A stretch of 64,000 nucleotides of DNA from CBDCTM01 sp965222005. Its GTDB lineage: Bacteria; Bacteroidota; Bacteroidia; Chitinophagales; Saprospiraceae. The DNA lies in the NCBI GenBank assembly GCA_965222005.1, contig OZ244935.1:5456001-5520000 (forward strand). Direction: 5' to 3'. The position numbers and the translations under genes were made by a program. Below the pieces are notes generated by a model. It saw only the letters and a program-made list of their open reading frames with translations, was not told the origin of the DNA and did no database searches. Positions 9,353 to 17,603 of this stretch are shown here, in pieces. Position 1 is the stretch's first letter; each line of letters starts with the position of its first letter.

Positions 9353-9439
9353 GTATCTATTGAACTCAATAACATTTATTTTTTAACTACTCCCTTAGAT
9401 AATATAAAATTATAAAGGGATATAAAACAATCAATAATT

Positions 9440-10174
9440 ATGAAAAACGGATCTCTGGAAATTATGAGAATGCTAAAATTAACAGGCATGGCGGATGCTT
9501 ACGAGGCAGCTCTTGGATTACCAATCAACCAGCAAGCAGACGCACATGAAATGATTGCCAATCTGATTGATGCAGAAAAACAGCATCGTTGGCACAAGCG
9601 AATGAAAATGTTTTTAAGACTCTCCAAACTTCGTTATCAAGCCAACATTCAAGACATCGATTGTTCTAAAACAAGAAATCTCTCCAAGGAAAAATTAATG
9701 CTCCTTGCAGACTGTGCTTACCTCGACCGAGGAGAAAATGTTTTGATTACCGGCGCCACTGGTTGTGGTAAATCATACCTGGCTTGCGCTTTAGGAAATA
9801 ACGCTTGTGTCAATGGATACCGAACACTTTACTTTAACATGAATCGATTCACCGAACAGATCGCTTTAGCCAAAACAGACGGCACCTTAATCAAGTGGAT
9901 GGACAGATTAAAAAAAGCTAAACTCATCATCTTTGATGACTTTGGATTACAACCCATCACACATCAGGTAAAGTTAATCTTGTTACAGATTTTGGAAGAC
10001 CGTTACGAAAACGCCGCTACTATTATTTGCTCTCAACTGCCAGTGAGTAAATGGCACCAATATTTTAATGAACCAACTTTGGCAGATGCCATCCTTGACC
10101 GGATCGTCCCCAAAGCACATCGAATAGAATTAAAAGGAAAAAGTTTAAGGAAACCTATAAATCAACTATCTTAG
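9440..10174 (+). CDS. istB: IS21-family ATP-binding helper IstB (element A)
   Basis: A 244-residue AAA+ ATPase with Walker A motif GATGCGKS (near residue 112) and Walker B motif LIIFDDFGL (near residue 163), followed by AILDRIVPKAHRIELKG. It belongs to the outer element, whose istA is split, so it is probably no longer used unless element B supplies compatible functions, which is unlikely because the terminal repeats differ. The reading frame itself is undamaged, in keeping with a recent inner insertion. Confidence 0.93.
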   Translation: MKNGSLEIMRMLKLTGMADAYEAALGLPINQQADAHEMIANLIDAEKQHRWHKRMKMFLRLSKLRYQANIQDIDCSKTRNLSKEKLMLLADCAYLDRGENVLITGATGCGKSYLACALGNNACVNGYRTLYFNMNRFTEQIALAKTDGTLIKWMDRLKKAKLIIFDDFGLQPITHQVKLILLQILEDRYENAATIICSQLPVSKWHQYFNEPTLADAILDRIVPKAHRIELKGKSLRKPINQLS

Positions 10175-10271
10175 CATCATTGAAATCGTAAGTTATCCAC
10201 ATGGGTCAATGACTCCGAAATGGGTGGGTCAGCAACTCCGGAATTTGCACTCTCTATACTTTTTTAACCAA

Positions 10272-10434
10272 GAACTGATTTAAACTATTGTATTGTTGTT
10301 GAGGCTTGGCCATTGTAGGTTCTGGCGATTTCTCTTTTTGAGTGCGTACCTGTATGGTACGGACGATAAAAGGAAAGAAGTCAGGTTCTATAAGGGCTGG
10401 AGCTGCAAACCATTAGAAAAGTTTAAATCAGTTC
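10272..10434. mobile_element. MITE-like element, copy 1 (163 bp)
   Basis: The sequence begins GAACTGATTTAAACT and ends with the exact inverse, giving 15-bp terminal inverted repeats. It is flanked by CAA on both sides (10269-10271 and 10435-10437), a probable 3-bp target duplication. It has no transposase-sized ORF. A copy of the same length at 10648-10810 differs at one visible base (T versus C near 10414). Inside is the palindrome GTACCTGTATGGTAC. The short TIR and 3-bp duplication resemble non-autonomous derivatives of IS5-type elements, but the parent element is not in the window. Confidence 0.8.
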
Positions 10435-10437
10435 CAA

Positions 10438-10931
10438 ATGGATTCATTTTGAACCAAATAATTTTACTCTTTTTCCAAATAAAAAGATTTTACAATTTGT
10501 TGGTGTGACAATTTTGCCCAAATATGCCTCGTACAAATCTACTGTAGGAAATATCATTGATGCAAAAGGAAAAGGGTTTGAATTAGAAATAGGATTATCA
10601 CTCGGAATCATCAAGTTAAAACTTGAGAAAGTTTTAATTAGCTTATAGAACTGATTTAAACTATTGTATTGTTGTTGAGGCTTGGCCATTGTAGGTTCTG
10701 GCGATTTCTCTTTTTGAGTGCGTACCTGTATGGTACGGACGATAAAAGGAAAGAAGTCAGGTTCTATAAGGGCTGGAGCCGCAAACCATTAGAAAAGTTT
10801 AAATCAGTTCATATGGAGAATATGGATATTACTTTACTTCGTTAGAGAAAATCCCAACATGTTCCCATATCAGCGGCTTTTTGAGCTGGGCGGATTTTTC
10901 ATCACGAATCGCTTGCCGTCAATCAATTTGA
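10438..10931 (+). pseudogene. Relic of an unknown gene broken by two MITE-like elements
   Basis: Between the MITEs the plus strand reads as good protein (KWIHFEPNNF ... LQFVGVTILPKYASY ... GKGFELEIGLSLGII ...) up to the second MITE, which creates a TAG at 10646-10648. Deleting MITE 2 with one ATA copy continues the frame as LISLYGEYGYYFTSLEKIP to a TGA at 10929-10931, inside the 3' end of the convergent CBS gene. Deleting MITE 1 and element A as well keeps the frame open leftwards to an ATG at 4931, although those 12 codons alone are weak evidence. The family is not recognised. Its mature C-terminus may have been lost. Confidence 0.45.
10648..10810. mobile_element. MITE-like element, copy 2 (163 bp)
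   Basis: It has the same 163-bp sequence as copy 1, with one visible base difference, the same 15-bp terminal inverted repeats and flanking ATA on both sides (10645-10647 and 10811-10813). The different flanking triplets (CAA versus ATA) show two separate insertions rather than one tandem duplication of the region. Confidence 0.8.
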
Positions 10932-11277
10932 GCAGATCATAAGAAGTGATAATGCCAATCAATTTTTGCTCATGCGTCACCAGCAGGTGGTGGATTTTGT
11001 GTTTGCGCATCACTTTGGCTGCTACGGAAACATCATTGTAAGCCGGAATTTTATACACATGCCCCCCGCTTAAAAGCGTGCTGACGGGTGCCCTATCATT
11101 CAAAGGCTTTTTAAAGTCGTTGGAGGTGACAATACCGATGGGCTCCTCTTCGCTATTTACTACAGGCACTGCACTGATCTTGTTTTTTTCCATCATCGAT
11201 TTAACGTGCCCGATTGTTTTGTGTGGCTCGGTGGTGAGGACATTTTTGACCATCAGGTCTGCAATTTTCAGGTTCAT
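10870..11277 (-). CDS. CBS-domain pair protein
   Basis: A 135-residue cytoplasmic protein made almost only of two CBS motifs (about residues 7-60 and 75-128): DLMVKNVLTTEP ... ISAVPVVNSEEEPIGIVTSNDF, and KIPAYNDVSVAAKVMRKHKIHHLLVTHEQKLIGIITSYDLL. Such pairs bind adenosyl nucleotides and usually regulate a partner protein or sense energy state. No effector domain is attached. It stands alone, next to the insertion-rich region on one side and a T9SS cargo gene on the other, so its partner cannot be named from context. Confidence 0.9.
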   Translation of the reverse strand: MNLKIADLMVKNVLTTEPHKTIGHVKSMMEKNKISAVPVVNSEEEPIGIVTSNDFKKPLNDRAPVSTLLSGGHVYKIPAYNDVSVAAKVMRKHKIHHLLVTHEQKLIGIITSYDLLKLIDGKRFVMKNPPSSKSR

Positions 11278-11357
11278 GATTTAGTATTGTGGTGAGTAAA
11301 TTTGCAAAAATCATTGCCCCAATAAGTAAGGGCAAAAGATCAGCATCAAATGGATTG

Positions 11358-11417
11358 GAGCGTGTTTGGAATTTACCCTTCGGCGCATTAGTGCAAAAGC
11401 AATTTCCAAACACGCTC
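11358..11417. repeat. 60-bp palindromic element
   Basis: GAGCGTGTTTGGAA (11358-11371) is exactly inverted at 11404-11417, with a 32-base centre that can fold again (TTCGGCGC...). It is too long and too far from a stop codon for an ordinary terminator. The arms resemble termini of some IS5-type elements, so it may be a minimal insertion relic or a REP-like element. No matching target duplication is visible. Confidence 0.5.
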
Positions 11418-11513
11418 TTAGTTATTCTTTCAACGTTACTAAGTACTGAAAATACATTCGCACTTTGTATGATACAAATCATCGTAAGGGCTGAGATCGG
11501 TCAGGTTTTGAAA

Positions 11514-11554
11514 GGCAAGAGGCGCAATCCCCTTTGCTGGAATTGCGCCTCTTG
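11514..11554 (-). terminator. Rho-independent-type hairpin after the T9SS cargo gene
   Basis: GCAAGAGGCGCAAT pairs perfectly over 14 bp with ATTGCGCCTCTTGC across a 13-base loop, beginning 27 bp downstream of the leftward gene ending at 11581. Confidence 0.75.
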
Positions 11555-11580
11555 CTATCAAATAATAGCTCACCGGATTT

Positions 11581-13041
11581 TTATCGGTTTGCTTTCGTAA
11601 AGGGTAATATAGCAGGTTCTTCCCTTCCCAGCAAGCGGATCATGTATTGGCCGGCAGCTAAAGATTCGACAGACACTTCAATTTCAAATGCTGTATTATC
11701 AAATTGATGGGTCGAAATCAATTGCCCGCTAAAATTCAGCAATTCATAATATTTGTACTTGTTGCCTTCCGGCAGGATGATAGCCACCGAGGCATGAGCC
11801 GTAGTGGGATATAAAACCGGAACATCAATAGCTTCCAGCACAATTACGATCACGCGACTCAAGCTACTGTTGCCATCAAAATCTACTTGCCTCAAGCGGT
11901 AATAATGGGTTCCTTTGCTAACATCTTCGTGGATGTATTGGTAATTGTGAATACCAGAAGAAGTGCCTGCACCCTTTTTGCGAATCAAAGTAGCAAAACT
12001 TGCCCCATCCCTGCTGTGTTGCAACTCAAAATAATCATTTTGCTGCTCATCTCCGGTGAGCCAATCTATATGTACATCATTTTTATCCGCTGTCGCCCTA
12101 AAGCCCAGCAACTCTACGGGCAGGGGATTGTTGGCGATGGAAACGCCATTGAGTGTACTGCTAATCAGTACATTGGTACTCGTATTGGCCCATGAGGAGG
12201 CGGAAGCCGCTACATCTTCTGCATAGACTGTAAAGGTAAATCCGCCAACCAGCTGAGTAGCTGCCAGCCCGGCATCAGTTGCTGCATTGACATTCTTATT
12301 GTTATCGCTACCGGCGGTTCCAGCCACCGGATTGCAAGGGTCGGTCATATCCACTGTACCTGTACTGGCCGCTACAAATACGCCGGTGCCACTCGTTAGC
12401 CAGGGGCTGGTGGGAGCAGGGGCGGTGCAGGTATTGTCAGTAGTAGCGCCAGCCGGTGCTGCGCTCGAATCGTAAAATCCATCATAAGTCGCAGAACCAA
12501 AATCAGTACCCGTCTTGTCAAAAAACACAATTGATGTACTGATAAATGCTTCAGCAGCAGGGTTGATGCCCGTCATATTGACGGTCAGATCAGAAGCAAA
12601 TACGTTTACATGAGAAGCAAAGCTTACCTTAATCCGATAGCCCCTCCTGTCGGCTGTGCTGCTTTCGCTATGTCCAGAATCCCCCAAAGGGATATTACCT
12701 CCCAAACCTGAAGTAGTCTGTATTATATCGTGTTTATTCCCCGCAAAAGCATCTATTATCCCATCTACACTATACACATCAGTAGCGTGAAGTATTTCAA
12801 AATCAAATGTAATGTCATTGGCTCCACCGGCAGTGGTACAGTCCAGGTTGGCCTCATCCCAGATATCAAAGCTCTGCGTATTGGAGTCATTGGCGCCTGA
12901 TGCGCCATTGACAATGTAAGGCCCATAAGGAGTAGCAAAGGTGAAATCTCCTACTGTAGTGCCAAAATCCAAATTGCATTGACTCTGTACACCGGAAATA
13001 AAAAAGAGAAAGAAAATGAAACTGTAAAGTAACTTAAGCAT
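11581..13041 (-). CDS. T9SS-exported protein with C-terminal sorting domain
   Basis: The ATG at 13039-13041 gives a 486-residue protein with a good Sec signal (MLKLLYSFIFFLFFISGVQSQ). An upstream in-frame ATG would add 12 polar residues. The middle is a Gly/Ala/Thr/Asp-rich beta domain that I do not recognise. From about residue 310 comes the PLPVELLGFRA ... YFELQHSRDG ... HYYRLRQVDFDG segment, typical of a fibronectin-like module before a type A sorting domain, then the sorting domain with YELLNFSGQLI and LAAGQYMIRLL. It should pass the outer membrane through the T9SS and be attached to the surface or released. A hairpin terminator follows. Confidence 0.85.
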   Translation of the reverse strand: MLKLLYSFIFFLFFISGVQSQCNLDFGTTVGDFTFATPYGPYIVNGASGANDSNTQSFDIWDEANLDCTTAGGANDITFDFEILHATDVYSVDGIIDAFAGNKHDIIQTTSGLGGNIPLGDSGHSESSTADRRGYRIKVSFASHVNVFASDLTVNMTGINPAAEAFISTSIVFFDKTGTDFGSATYDGFYDSSAAPAGATTDNTCTAPAPTSPWLTSGTGVFVAASTGTVDMTDPCNPVAGTAGSDNNKNVNAATDAGLAATQLVGGFTFTVYAEDVAASASSWANTSTNVLISSTLNGVSIANNPLPVELLGFRATADKNDVHIDWLTGDEQQNDYFELQHSRDGASFATLIRKKGAGTSSGIHNYQYIHEDVSKGTHYYRLRQVDFDGNSSLSRVIVIVLEAIDVPVLYPTTAHASVAIILPEGNKYKYYELLNFSGQLISTHQFDNTAFEIEVSVESLAAGQYMIRLLGREEPAILPFTKANR

Positions 13042-13293
13042 AATTGATATGTATTGCAGCCTGCCATGGTGACTCACTCAGTATAACCTGAGCAGCCATT
13101 GTATTAATTTCAGGCTTAATGAGCGGGGAATATTGTTTGGAAAGAAACTCAAAAGGGATGCCAAACAGAGCAAGTTGAGCTGTCCAGTCCCGTTTAGCAC
13201 AAGCAAACAGCATCCAAAAACACAATACTAGGTATTGAAAAATATTACCTGCCAACTTTAGCAGCCATCACCAATGGAGCAGTAAAGGCTCTC

Positions 13294-16200
13294 CTACTTC
13301 TGATAAAAGGTCTTGATAGGCACATCCACGCCAAATCCCAGGAAGTAGCGAACCGACTCCAGGCTCACATCTTCGCCCTTTATTTGGCGGATTTGAGGGC
13401 CATACTGACCTCCGAGGGCAAAGTAAAAGGGAGAGCGTTTGAGATTCCAGTGAAGCTGCAGACCCGGCTTGAGAATGTTTTTAAAGTTGAATACGCTATC
13501 GCCCAAGTTCTCTGAATCGGCCCGATAGCTCAACAGGCCACCCAGATCAAGGAAGGAGATGAAAAAGGAAAAAGAGCTTTTTTTGCCCCCCACCAGGCTA
13601 CTGATGCTAATGCCTATCGGGATGGTGGGTGCCAGGCTTAAATACCCATCATCCTCCTGGCTCAACTCCGGCCCCGACCACTGCTCCCAGCCAGCCGTAC
13701 CACCGATGTAGGCATTGAGGCCAACGGTCAGCTGATTCTTGCGTTTGATTCGCGAGCTACCCGGCGGATCGGACACATTGCTCAACAAATCTTTCACCTG
13801 GCCCTGCTCTTCAGCATCCACCAGGTCAGCAATGAAATCGCCATATTTGTGCAGGTATTTGATAGCCGGCTTACGCTTACCGGCCTTTATCTCTTTGTCA
13901 ATATCTTTATCCAAATGACCAAATAGGCGCAATATCGAACTCACCGCATGCCGATGATCATTGACGTTGAGGTAATAAATAAAATCCAGTGTCTGATTAG
14001 CAATAGCTGGCACATTGGCTAAAGCCGGAATTTGGTCCTTGAGCGGCAAAAACTCGGAAGGACTGTTTTTTTGTACCATCAAGGGCAATTCCAGTATCCG
14101 GTTGAGTGTGTTCACCGCAAAGGCCGCCTTGTGATAAAAGGCCATTGAATCCTTCTCCAACAGGCTATCGCGCTCACTATATGCAGGCAAATTTTGCAAA
14201 TCGGTTACGGTCAGTTCTACCAATTGAGCGATGCCGGCCGGAGAGAACAAGCCCACATTCTTGACACTGGCCAGACGCTGGCCGAGCAGGCCCAAAAATA
14301 TGTTTTGCCGCATACCGCCGTCCATCAAGGTGTCGAACTGTCCTTTTGTCAACCATTTGCGCTCTTCAGCCGCACCACTACGCAAGCCATACATAAGTTG
14401 TGAAGCGATTTCGGTGGTTTGCATGATTGGCACGGCATTATCCCGCGCACGGCTTTCAATTTTGGAGAACTTCTCCTCCAACACTCCTATTTGGTTAGCC
14501 AAAAGTGCCAATTCGTCGGCAAATTCAGCGACTTGTGAAATTACCGGCGCATAGGGAGCCACTCCTTTTCGATCTTGCAGATAGAGCTGTACGGGACTGG
14601 CATTGAAAAAATTGTCGGCCTTGGCTCGCATACGTTCGTCGAGCGCAATGACGCGCTCTTCCACCGCTCTGAGCTTATCCCGCTTGAGTGTCAGTTTTGC
14701 CAGTGCTGCCTCCTTTTCTTCCAGCAAATCCAACTCTGGTTTGAAGTCGATATCGTCAAAATCCCGGATCAGTTGAGCCAGCAGCTCAAAGGCCATGCGA
14801 TCATCATAATTGGTGTGCTTTTTCCAAAATCGCTTGGCAGCCAGGGTGCTATCTCTCAATTGCTTGCGCTTATTGTCCACCTCCCGCATTGCTCTGCGCA
14901 AAGCACCCTCGGGATCCATTCTGGCCTTCCATTCATCCACTGCCTGCTGATAACTGACCAGATCGTGCAACCAAGCGCGAAAGATGTCGGCAACAGTTTG
15001 GTCCTGATACCAGGTACCATTAAGGTTGTTAGCCAATTCAAGACCGGCAGCCCGCCATTGTTGGGGGTTGCGCTCTTTGCCAAAGAAATTGTCATAAGAT
15101 TCCAACGTATTGTAGCCCAGCAGATAGGCGGAATCCAGGCGGCCTGCCAACAAGTGAGGAAGCAGGCTCAAATCAAACTCGTCCTCCCACATACTACCCA
15201 GCAGTACTTCCAGATCATAGGCTTCGCGGCGCAAATAGTCATTGCCAAAAGGAGCCGCAATGGTATCGGTAAAGTTTTGGCGATAGTGGCGGATGGTATC
15301 GCGTAGCATGAACTCGGCATTGTCAATATCTTGATAAATTACAAACATCCGATTGACAAGCTTTTGCGACAGATGAATCAACGAATCGTATTCAGCAGAG
15401 CCCGGCGCCTTTTCAGCTATTTCCAAATTGACGGTTTTTATCGCCTCTCCGTAGCTCTGATGCAGATACCGATGAGTCACCGGCAGCACTTCCTCCACAG
15501 GAACTCCCTTGCGGGCCATCCCGATCATACTGTAAGTGGCCAACAGATTGTAAGCTATGGGATCGCTTTGCAGCGGTTTGAAGTAATCATCTTCCAGCAG
15601 CAGCAACGGCAGACGTAGGCTGAGCTGCTGTAAATCCTGGTAAAAAGCATCCCGCAGTCGCTCAATAAAGGAATTGGAGTAGGTGAAATCCTGATTGGAA
15701 AACTGGGTTACTACGGTAGGAAAGAGGGCAATAAAATCAGGGGTATCGTCATTGAGCATGCGATCCAAAAAATTCACAACCACCTCATCTTTTGCCTTGT
15801 CCAATACAAACTGAAACAAGCCTCTGATCACTGCCACCGAATTGAGAATGCCGTTGTTGATATTGGTATTGCTCTCTTCAGCAGCCAATCTCATGGAGGA
15901 CGTTGTCTTGATTGGGGGTAAGCGATAGCGATCCAAGGCATTACCTACCGACAGGTATTGGGAAGGAGCAATTGCCTGCTCGGCATGCAGCAAAGAGATA
16001 ATCTTTTGGCGGGGTCCCTCCTGTTTGCGGCGCAGATGCGCTTGGGTCTGGCTGGTCAGCAAACTGTACATGCTATCCGTCATGACGAGCATGCTATCGG
16101 TAAAAAGTTGGGAGATGTGCCTGTTGTTGTCATAGCGACTCAAAAACTCCTCCCATGAGCTGGCCGTGATGGTATCCGTTAGTGCGGATTGGTTGTAGTT

Positions 16201-16392
16201 GTGCAAAATGGCCAGCAACTCAGCTGCGGAGGCCAGCTTGACCGAATCGGAAATGACTGTATCCCGGGAGCTGAGTGTTTGTACGGCCTGCAGCATTTGT
16301 TCAGTATCTTCCAGCAAACTTTGCGCCGCCAGGCGGCCGCTTCCCAAAATAAAGAGCACTAAAATAACACAGAGGGATTTGGGCAAATTCAT
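13294..16392 (-). CDS. Large envelope protein of unknown function with barrel-like C-terminus
   Basis: A 1032-residue protein with a Sec signal (MNLPKSLCVILVLFILGSGRLAAQ). Residues 25 to about 860 are rich in Leu, Ala and charged residues and are predicted almost fully helical, including a coiled-coil-like stretch (about residues 500-640, EALRRAMREVDNKRKQLRD). After a positively charged linker (SSRIKRKNQ, about residue 880), the last 150 residues change to Gly/aromatic-rich beta strands (LTVGLNAYIGGTAG ... FYFALGGQYGP) and end in a charged tail. That suggests an outer-membrane anchor with a long periplasmic helical part. It starts 21 bp after the 335-residue gene at 16414-17421, so the two form an operon. 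No named family is recognised. Confidence 0.8.
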   Translation of the reverse strand: MNLPKSLCVILVLFILGSGRLAAQSLLEDTEQMLQAVQTLSSRDTVISDSVKLASAAELLAILHNYNQSALTDTITASSWEEFLSRYDNNRHISQLFTDSMLVMTDSMYSLLTSQTQAHLRRKQEGPRQKIISLLHAEQAIAPSQYLSVGNALDRYRLPPIKTTSSMRLAAEESNTNINNGILNSVAVIRGLFQFVLDKAKDEVVVNFLDRMLNDDTPDFIALFPTVVTQFSNQDFTYSNSFIERLRDAFYQDLQQLSLRLPLLLLEDDYFKPLQSDPIAYNLLATYSMIGMARKGVPVEEVLPVTHRYLHQSYGEAIKTVNLEIAEKAPGSAEYDSLIHLSQKLVNRMFVIYQDIDNAEFMLRDTIRHYRQNFTDTIAAPFGNDYLRREAYDLEVLLGSMWEDEFDLSLLPHLLAGRLDSAYLLGYNTLESYDNFFGKERNPQQWRAAGLELANNLNGTWYQDQTVADIFRAWLHDLVSYQQAVDEWKARMDPEGALRRAMREVDNKRKQLRDSTLAAKRFWKKHTNYDDRMAFELLAQLIRDFDDIDFKPELDLLEEKEAALAKLTLKRDKLRAVEERVIALDERMRAKADNFFNASPVQLYLQDRKGVAPYAPVISQVAEFADELALLANQIGVLEEKFSKIESRARDNAVPIMQTTEIASQLMYGLRSGAAEERKWLTKGQFDTLMDGGMRQNIFLGLLGQRLASVKNVGLFSPAGIAQLVELTVTDLQNLPAYSERDSLLEKDSMAFYHKAAFAVNTLNRILELPLMVQKNSPSEFLPLKDQIPALANVPAIANQTLDFIYYLNVNDHRHAVSSILRLFGHLDKDIDKEIKAGKRKPAIKYLHKYGDFIADLVDAEEQGQVKDLLSNVSDPPGSSRIKRKNQLTVGLNAYIGGTAGWEQWSGPELSQEDDGYLSLAPTIPIGISISSLVGGKKSSFSFFISFLDLGGLLSYRADSENLGDSVFNFKNILKPGLQLHWNLKRSPFYFALGGQYGPQIRQIKGEDVSLESVRYFLGFGVDVPIKTFYQK

Positions 16393-16413
16393 GATTTGGG
16401 GAGTGTAGTTGAA

Positions 16414-17421
16414 TTAAGAAATATTGGCCATAGCATTTTCCATAAACGTATTCAAAAGGCCGAGTTCTTTCACAAAGTCATCAAATGACGAGGCGCTTTG
16501 CAAGTTCTGGTGCCGTGTTTTCAGGCTGGAAATTTCTGTGTCGGTAGCATCCAATGTATTCTCTTCCAGCGCCAAACGATAGTCTGAAACTGCTGTCGAT
16601 TGGCGAGTAGCTTCTGTCTGATAGGCTGTATGGCTATTCAGATCCGTTCCCTGCGACTCAAAAGAAGTAGTCTTTTGTGCTATCTCCAGCAGGCAGGTGG
16701 CAAGGATATACAGGGCTTGCTCATTAAGCTGGCTGGGCGGATTGGTAGGATCGGGCAAATCCGTTGCTGCCTCTTTTATCTGTGCTTTGATGAAGGCATT
16801 GAGTTTTTTATAAAGCCTTAGAAATATCGACACCTCGGTACTGCTGGCAATCATATCGCCACGGGTTTTCATGTGGTTGACTTTGGCCTGACTGGATTCG
16901 ATGGCGTTGGTGGTAAGCAGTTCACGGAAGGCTGCTACTACTAGCTGCTGTTCGGTACTGAGCTCCTGATACGATGAATTATTATCCAGATCGGCGCCCT
17001 GATTATTGAAAAAAACGACGCGCTCATCTTCCTGTTGCAAAGTGATGCGAAGGGCATTGAGCATCCGTGTATTCCACATCGAGGTTTGAGTGGTAGCGAT
17101 GCGTTGCAAAGCAGAAGCAAGCAAATCGTTTTTAAGAAAAGCCAGTAGTTGGCGACTGTGCTGGAGGTAGGTTGTCAGATCGGTTGGGTCGCAGCTATCT
17201 ACTTTTAGCACCTTTTCAGCAATTTTCCCGGCATCGAAAGAAATGGCCTGCTCCCAGAGTTTTGGATTGAAGAAATGGCCAAATAGTTTTTGGTAATCGG
17301 CCTGGAGCTGCTGTACATCTGTTCGTTGGGTGGTCTGTGCTTTTTCCACTGCATCCATTTTCACCAGGCAAACACGTCGGGAGTGGTACAGGATTCTTTT
17401 AAGTTTTTCGTTTTGAGGCAT
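16414..17421 (-). CDS. Helical protein of unknown function, operon partner of the 1032-aa protein
   Basis: A 335-residue protein without a signal peptide or membrane segment, predicted almost all alpha-helical. An internal similarity is visible: NNQGADLDNNSSYQELSTEQQLVVAAFRELL (about residues 133-163) and ESQGTDLNSHTAYQTEATRQSTAVSDYRLAL (about residues 261-291) align well, with the pattern QG-x-DL...Y...T..Q...V...R..L. It may be built from two copies of a helical bundle of about 130 residues. As the first gene of a two-gene operon it probably works with the envelope protein encoded next. The function is unknown. Confidence 0.75.
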   Translation of the reverse strand: MPQNEKLKRILYHSRRVCLVKMDAVEKAQTTQRTDVQQLQADYQKLFGHFFNPKLWEQAISFDAGKIAEKVLKVDSCDPTDLTTYLQHSRQLLAFLKNDLLASALQRIATTQTSMWNTRMLNALRITLQQEDERVVFFNNQGADLDNNSSYQELSTEQQLVVAAFRELLTTNAIESSQAKVNHMKTRGDMIASSTEVSIFLRLYKKLNAFIKAQIKEAATDLPDPTNPPSQLNEQALYILATCLLEIAQKTTSFESQGTDLNSHTAYQTEATRQSTAVSDYRLALEENTLDATDTEISSLKTRHQNLQSASSFDDFVKELGLLNTFMENAMANIS

Positions 17422-17603
17422 TGGTTTCGATTTCGTTTGGTAATGTTATCCGGAAAGTAAATTACTAAAATTTTTAAAAATCACAGGCTCCGGCCTGTGG
17501 CCATGATCCAAATCACTCACAAAGTTGATCTGGCTCATAGATGTTTCGTCAGCTCTACACTACATTTCGGCAAACTAATTTTTCAACCTTAATCTAACAA
17601 TAA

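Larger units (their letters stand above)
4951..10249 (+). mobile_element. IS21-family element A, interrupted by a second IS21-family element
   Basis: The left end TGTAAAATCCGG (4951 onward) and the right end, which reads TGCAAATTCCGG on the minus strand from 10249, are inverted repeats. Both continue with CGG...TGACCCACCC blocks and have the TG...CA termini of IS21 elements. Direct repeats CTCTCTA flank it at 4944-4950 and 10250-10256, a 7-bp target duplication. The element carries istA (5208-5876 joined to 8456-9352) and istB (9440-10174). Without the inner insertion at 5877-8449 and one 6-bp duplication it would be about 2.7 kb, a normal IS21 length. Confidence 0.9.
11278..11580. other. Intergenic region with two hairpins, no gene
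   Basis: About 300 bp between the CBS gene and the T9SS cargo gene, both read leftward. It holds an imperfect 60-bp palindrome (11358-11417) and a strong hairpin next to the cargo gene's stop (11514-11554). Open frames here are shadows with no family resemblance. The promoter of the CBS gene should lie in the left part. Confidence 0.6.

Noticed and set aside
10444..10689. 81-codon minus-strand ORF between the MITEs
   Set aside because: It begins inside MITE 2 and is antisense to the gene relic, which has the better protein character on the plus strand.
13034..13255. 73-codon minus-strand ORF upstream of the T9SS cargo gene
   Set aside because: It overlaps the start of the cargo gene. There is no family resemblance, and its first half is only a hydrophobic stretch.
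14575..15306. 243-codon open frame antisense to the 1032-aa gene
   Set aside because: It is a mirror frame of a long gene with coherent protein features on the other strand.
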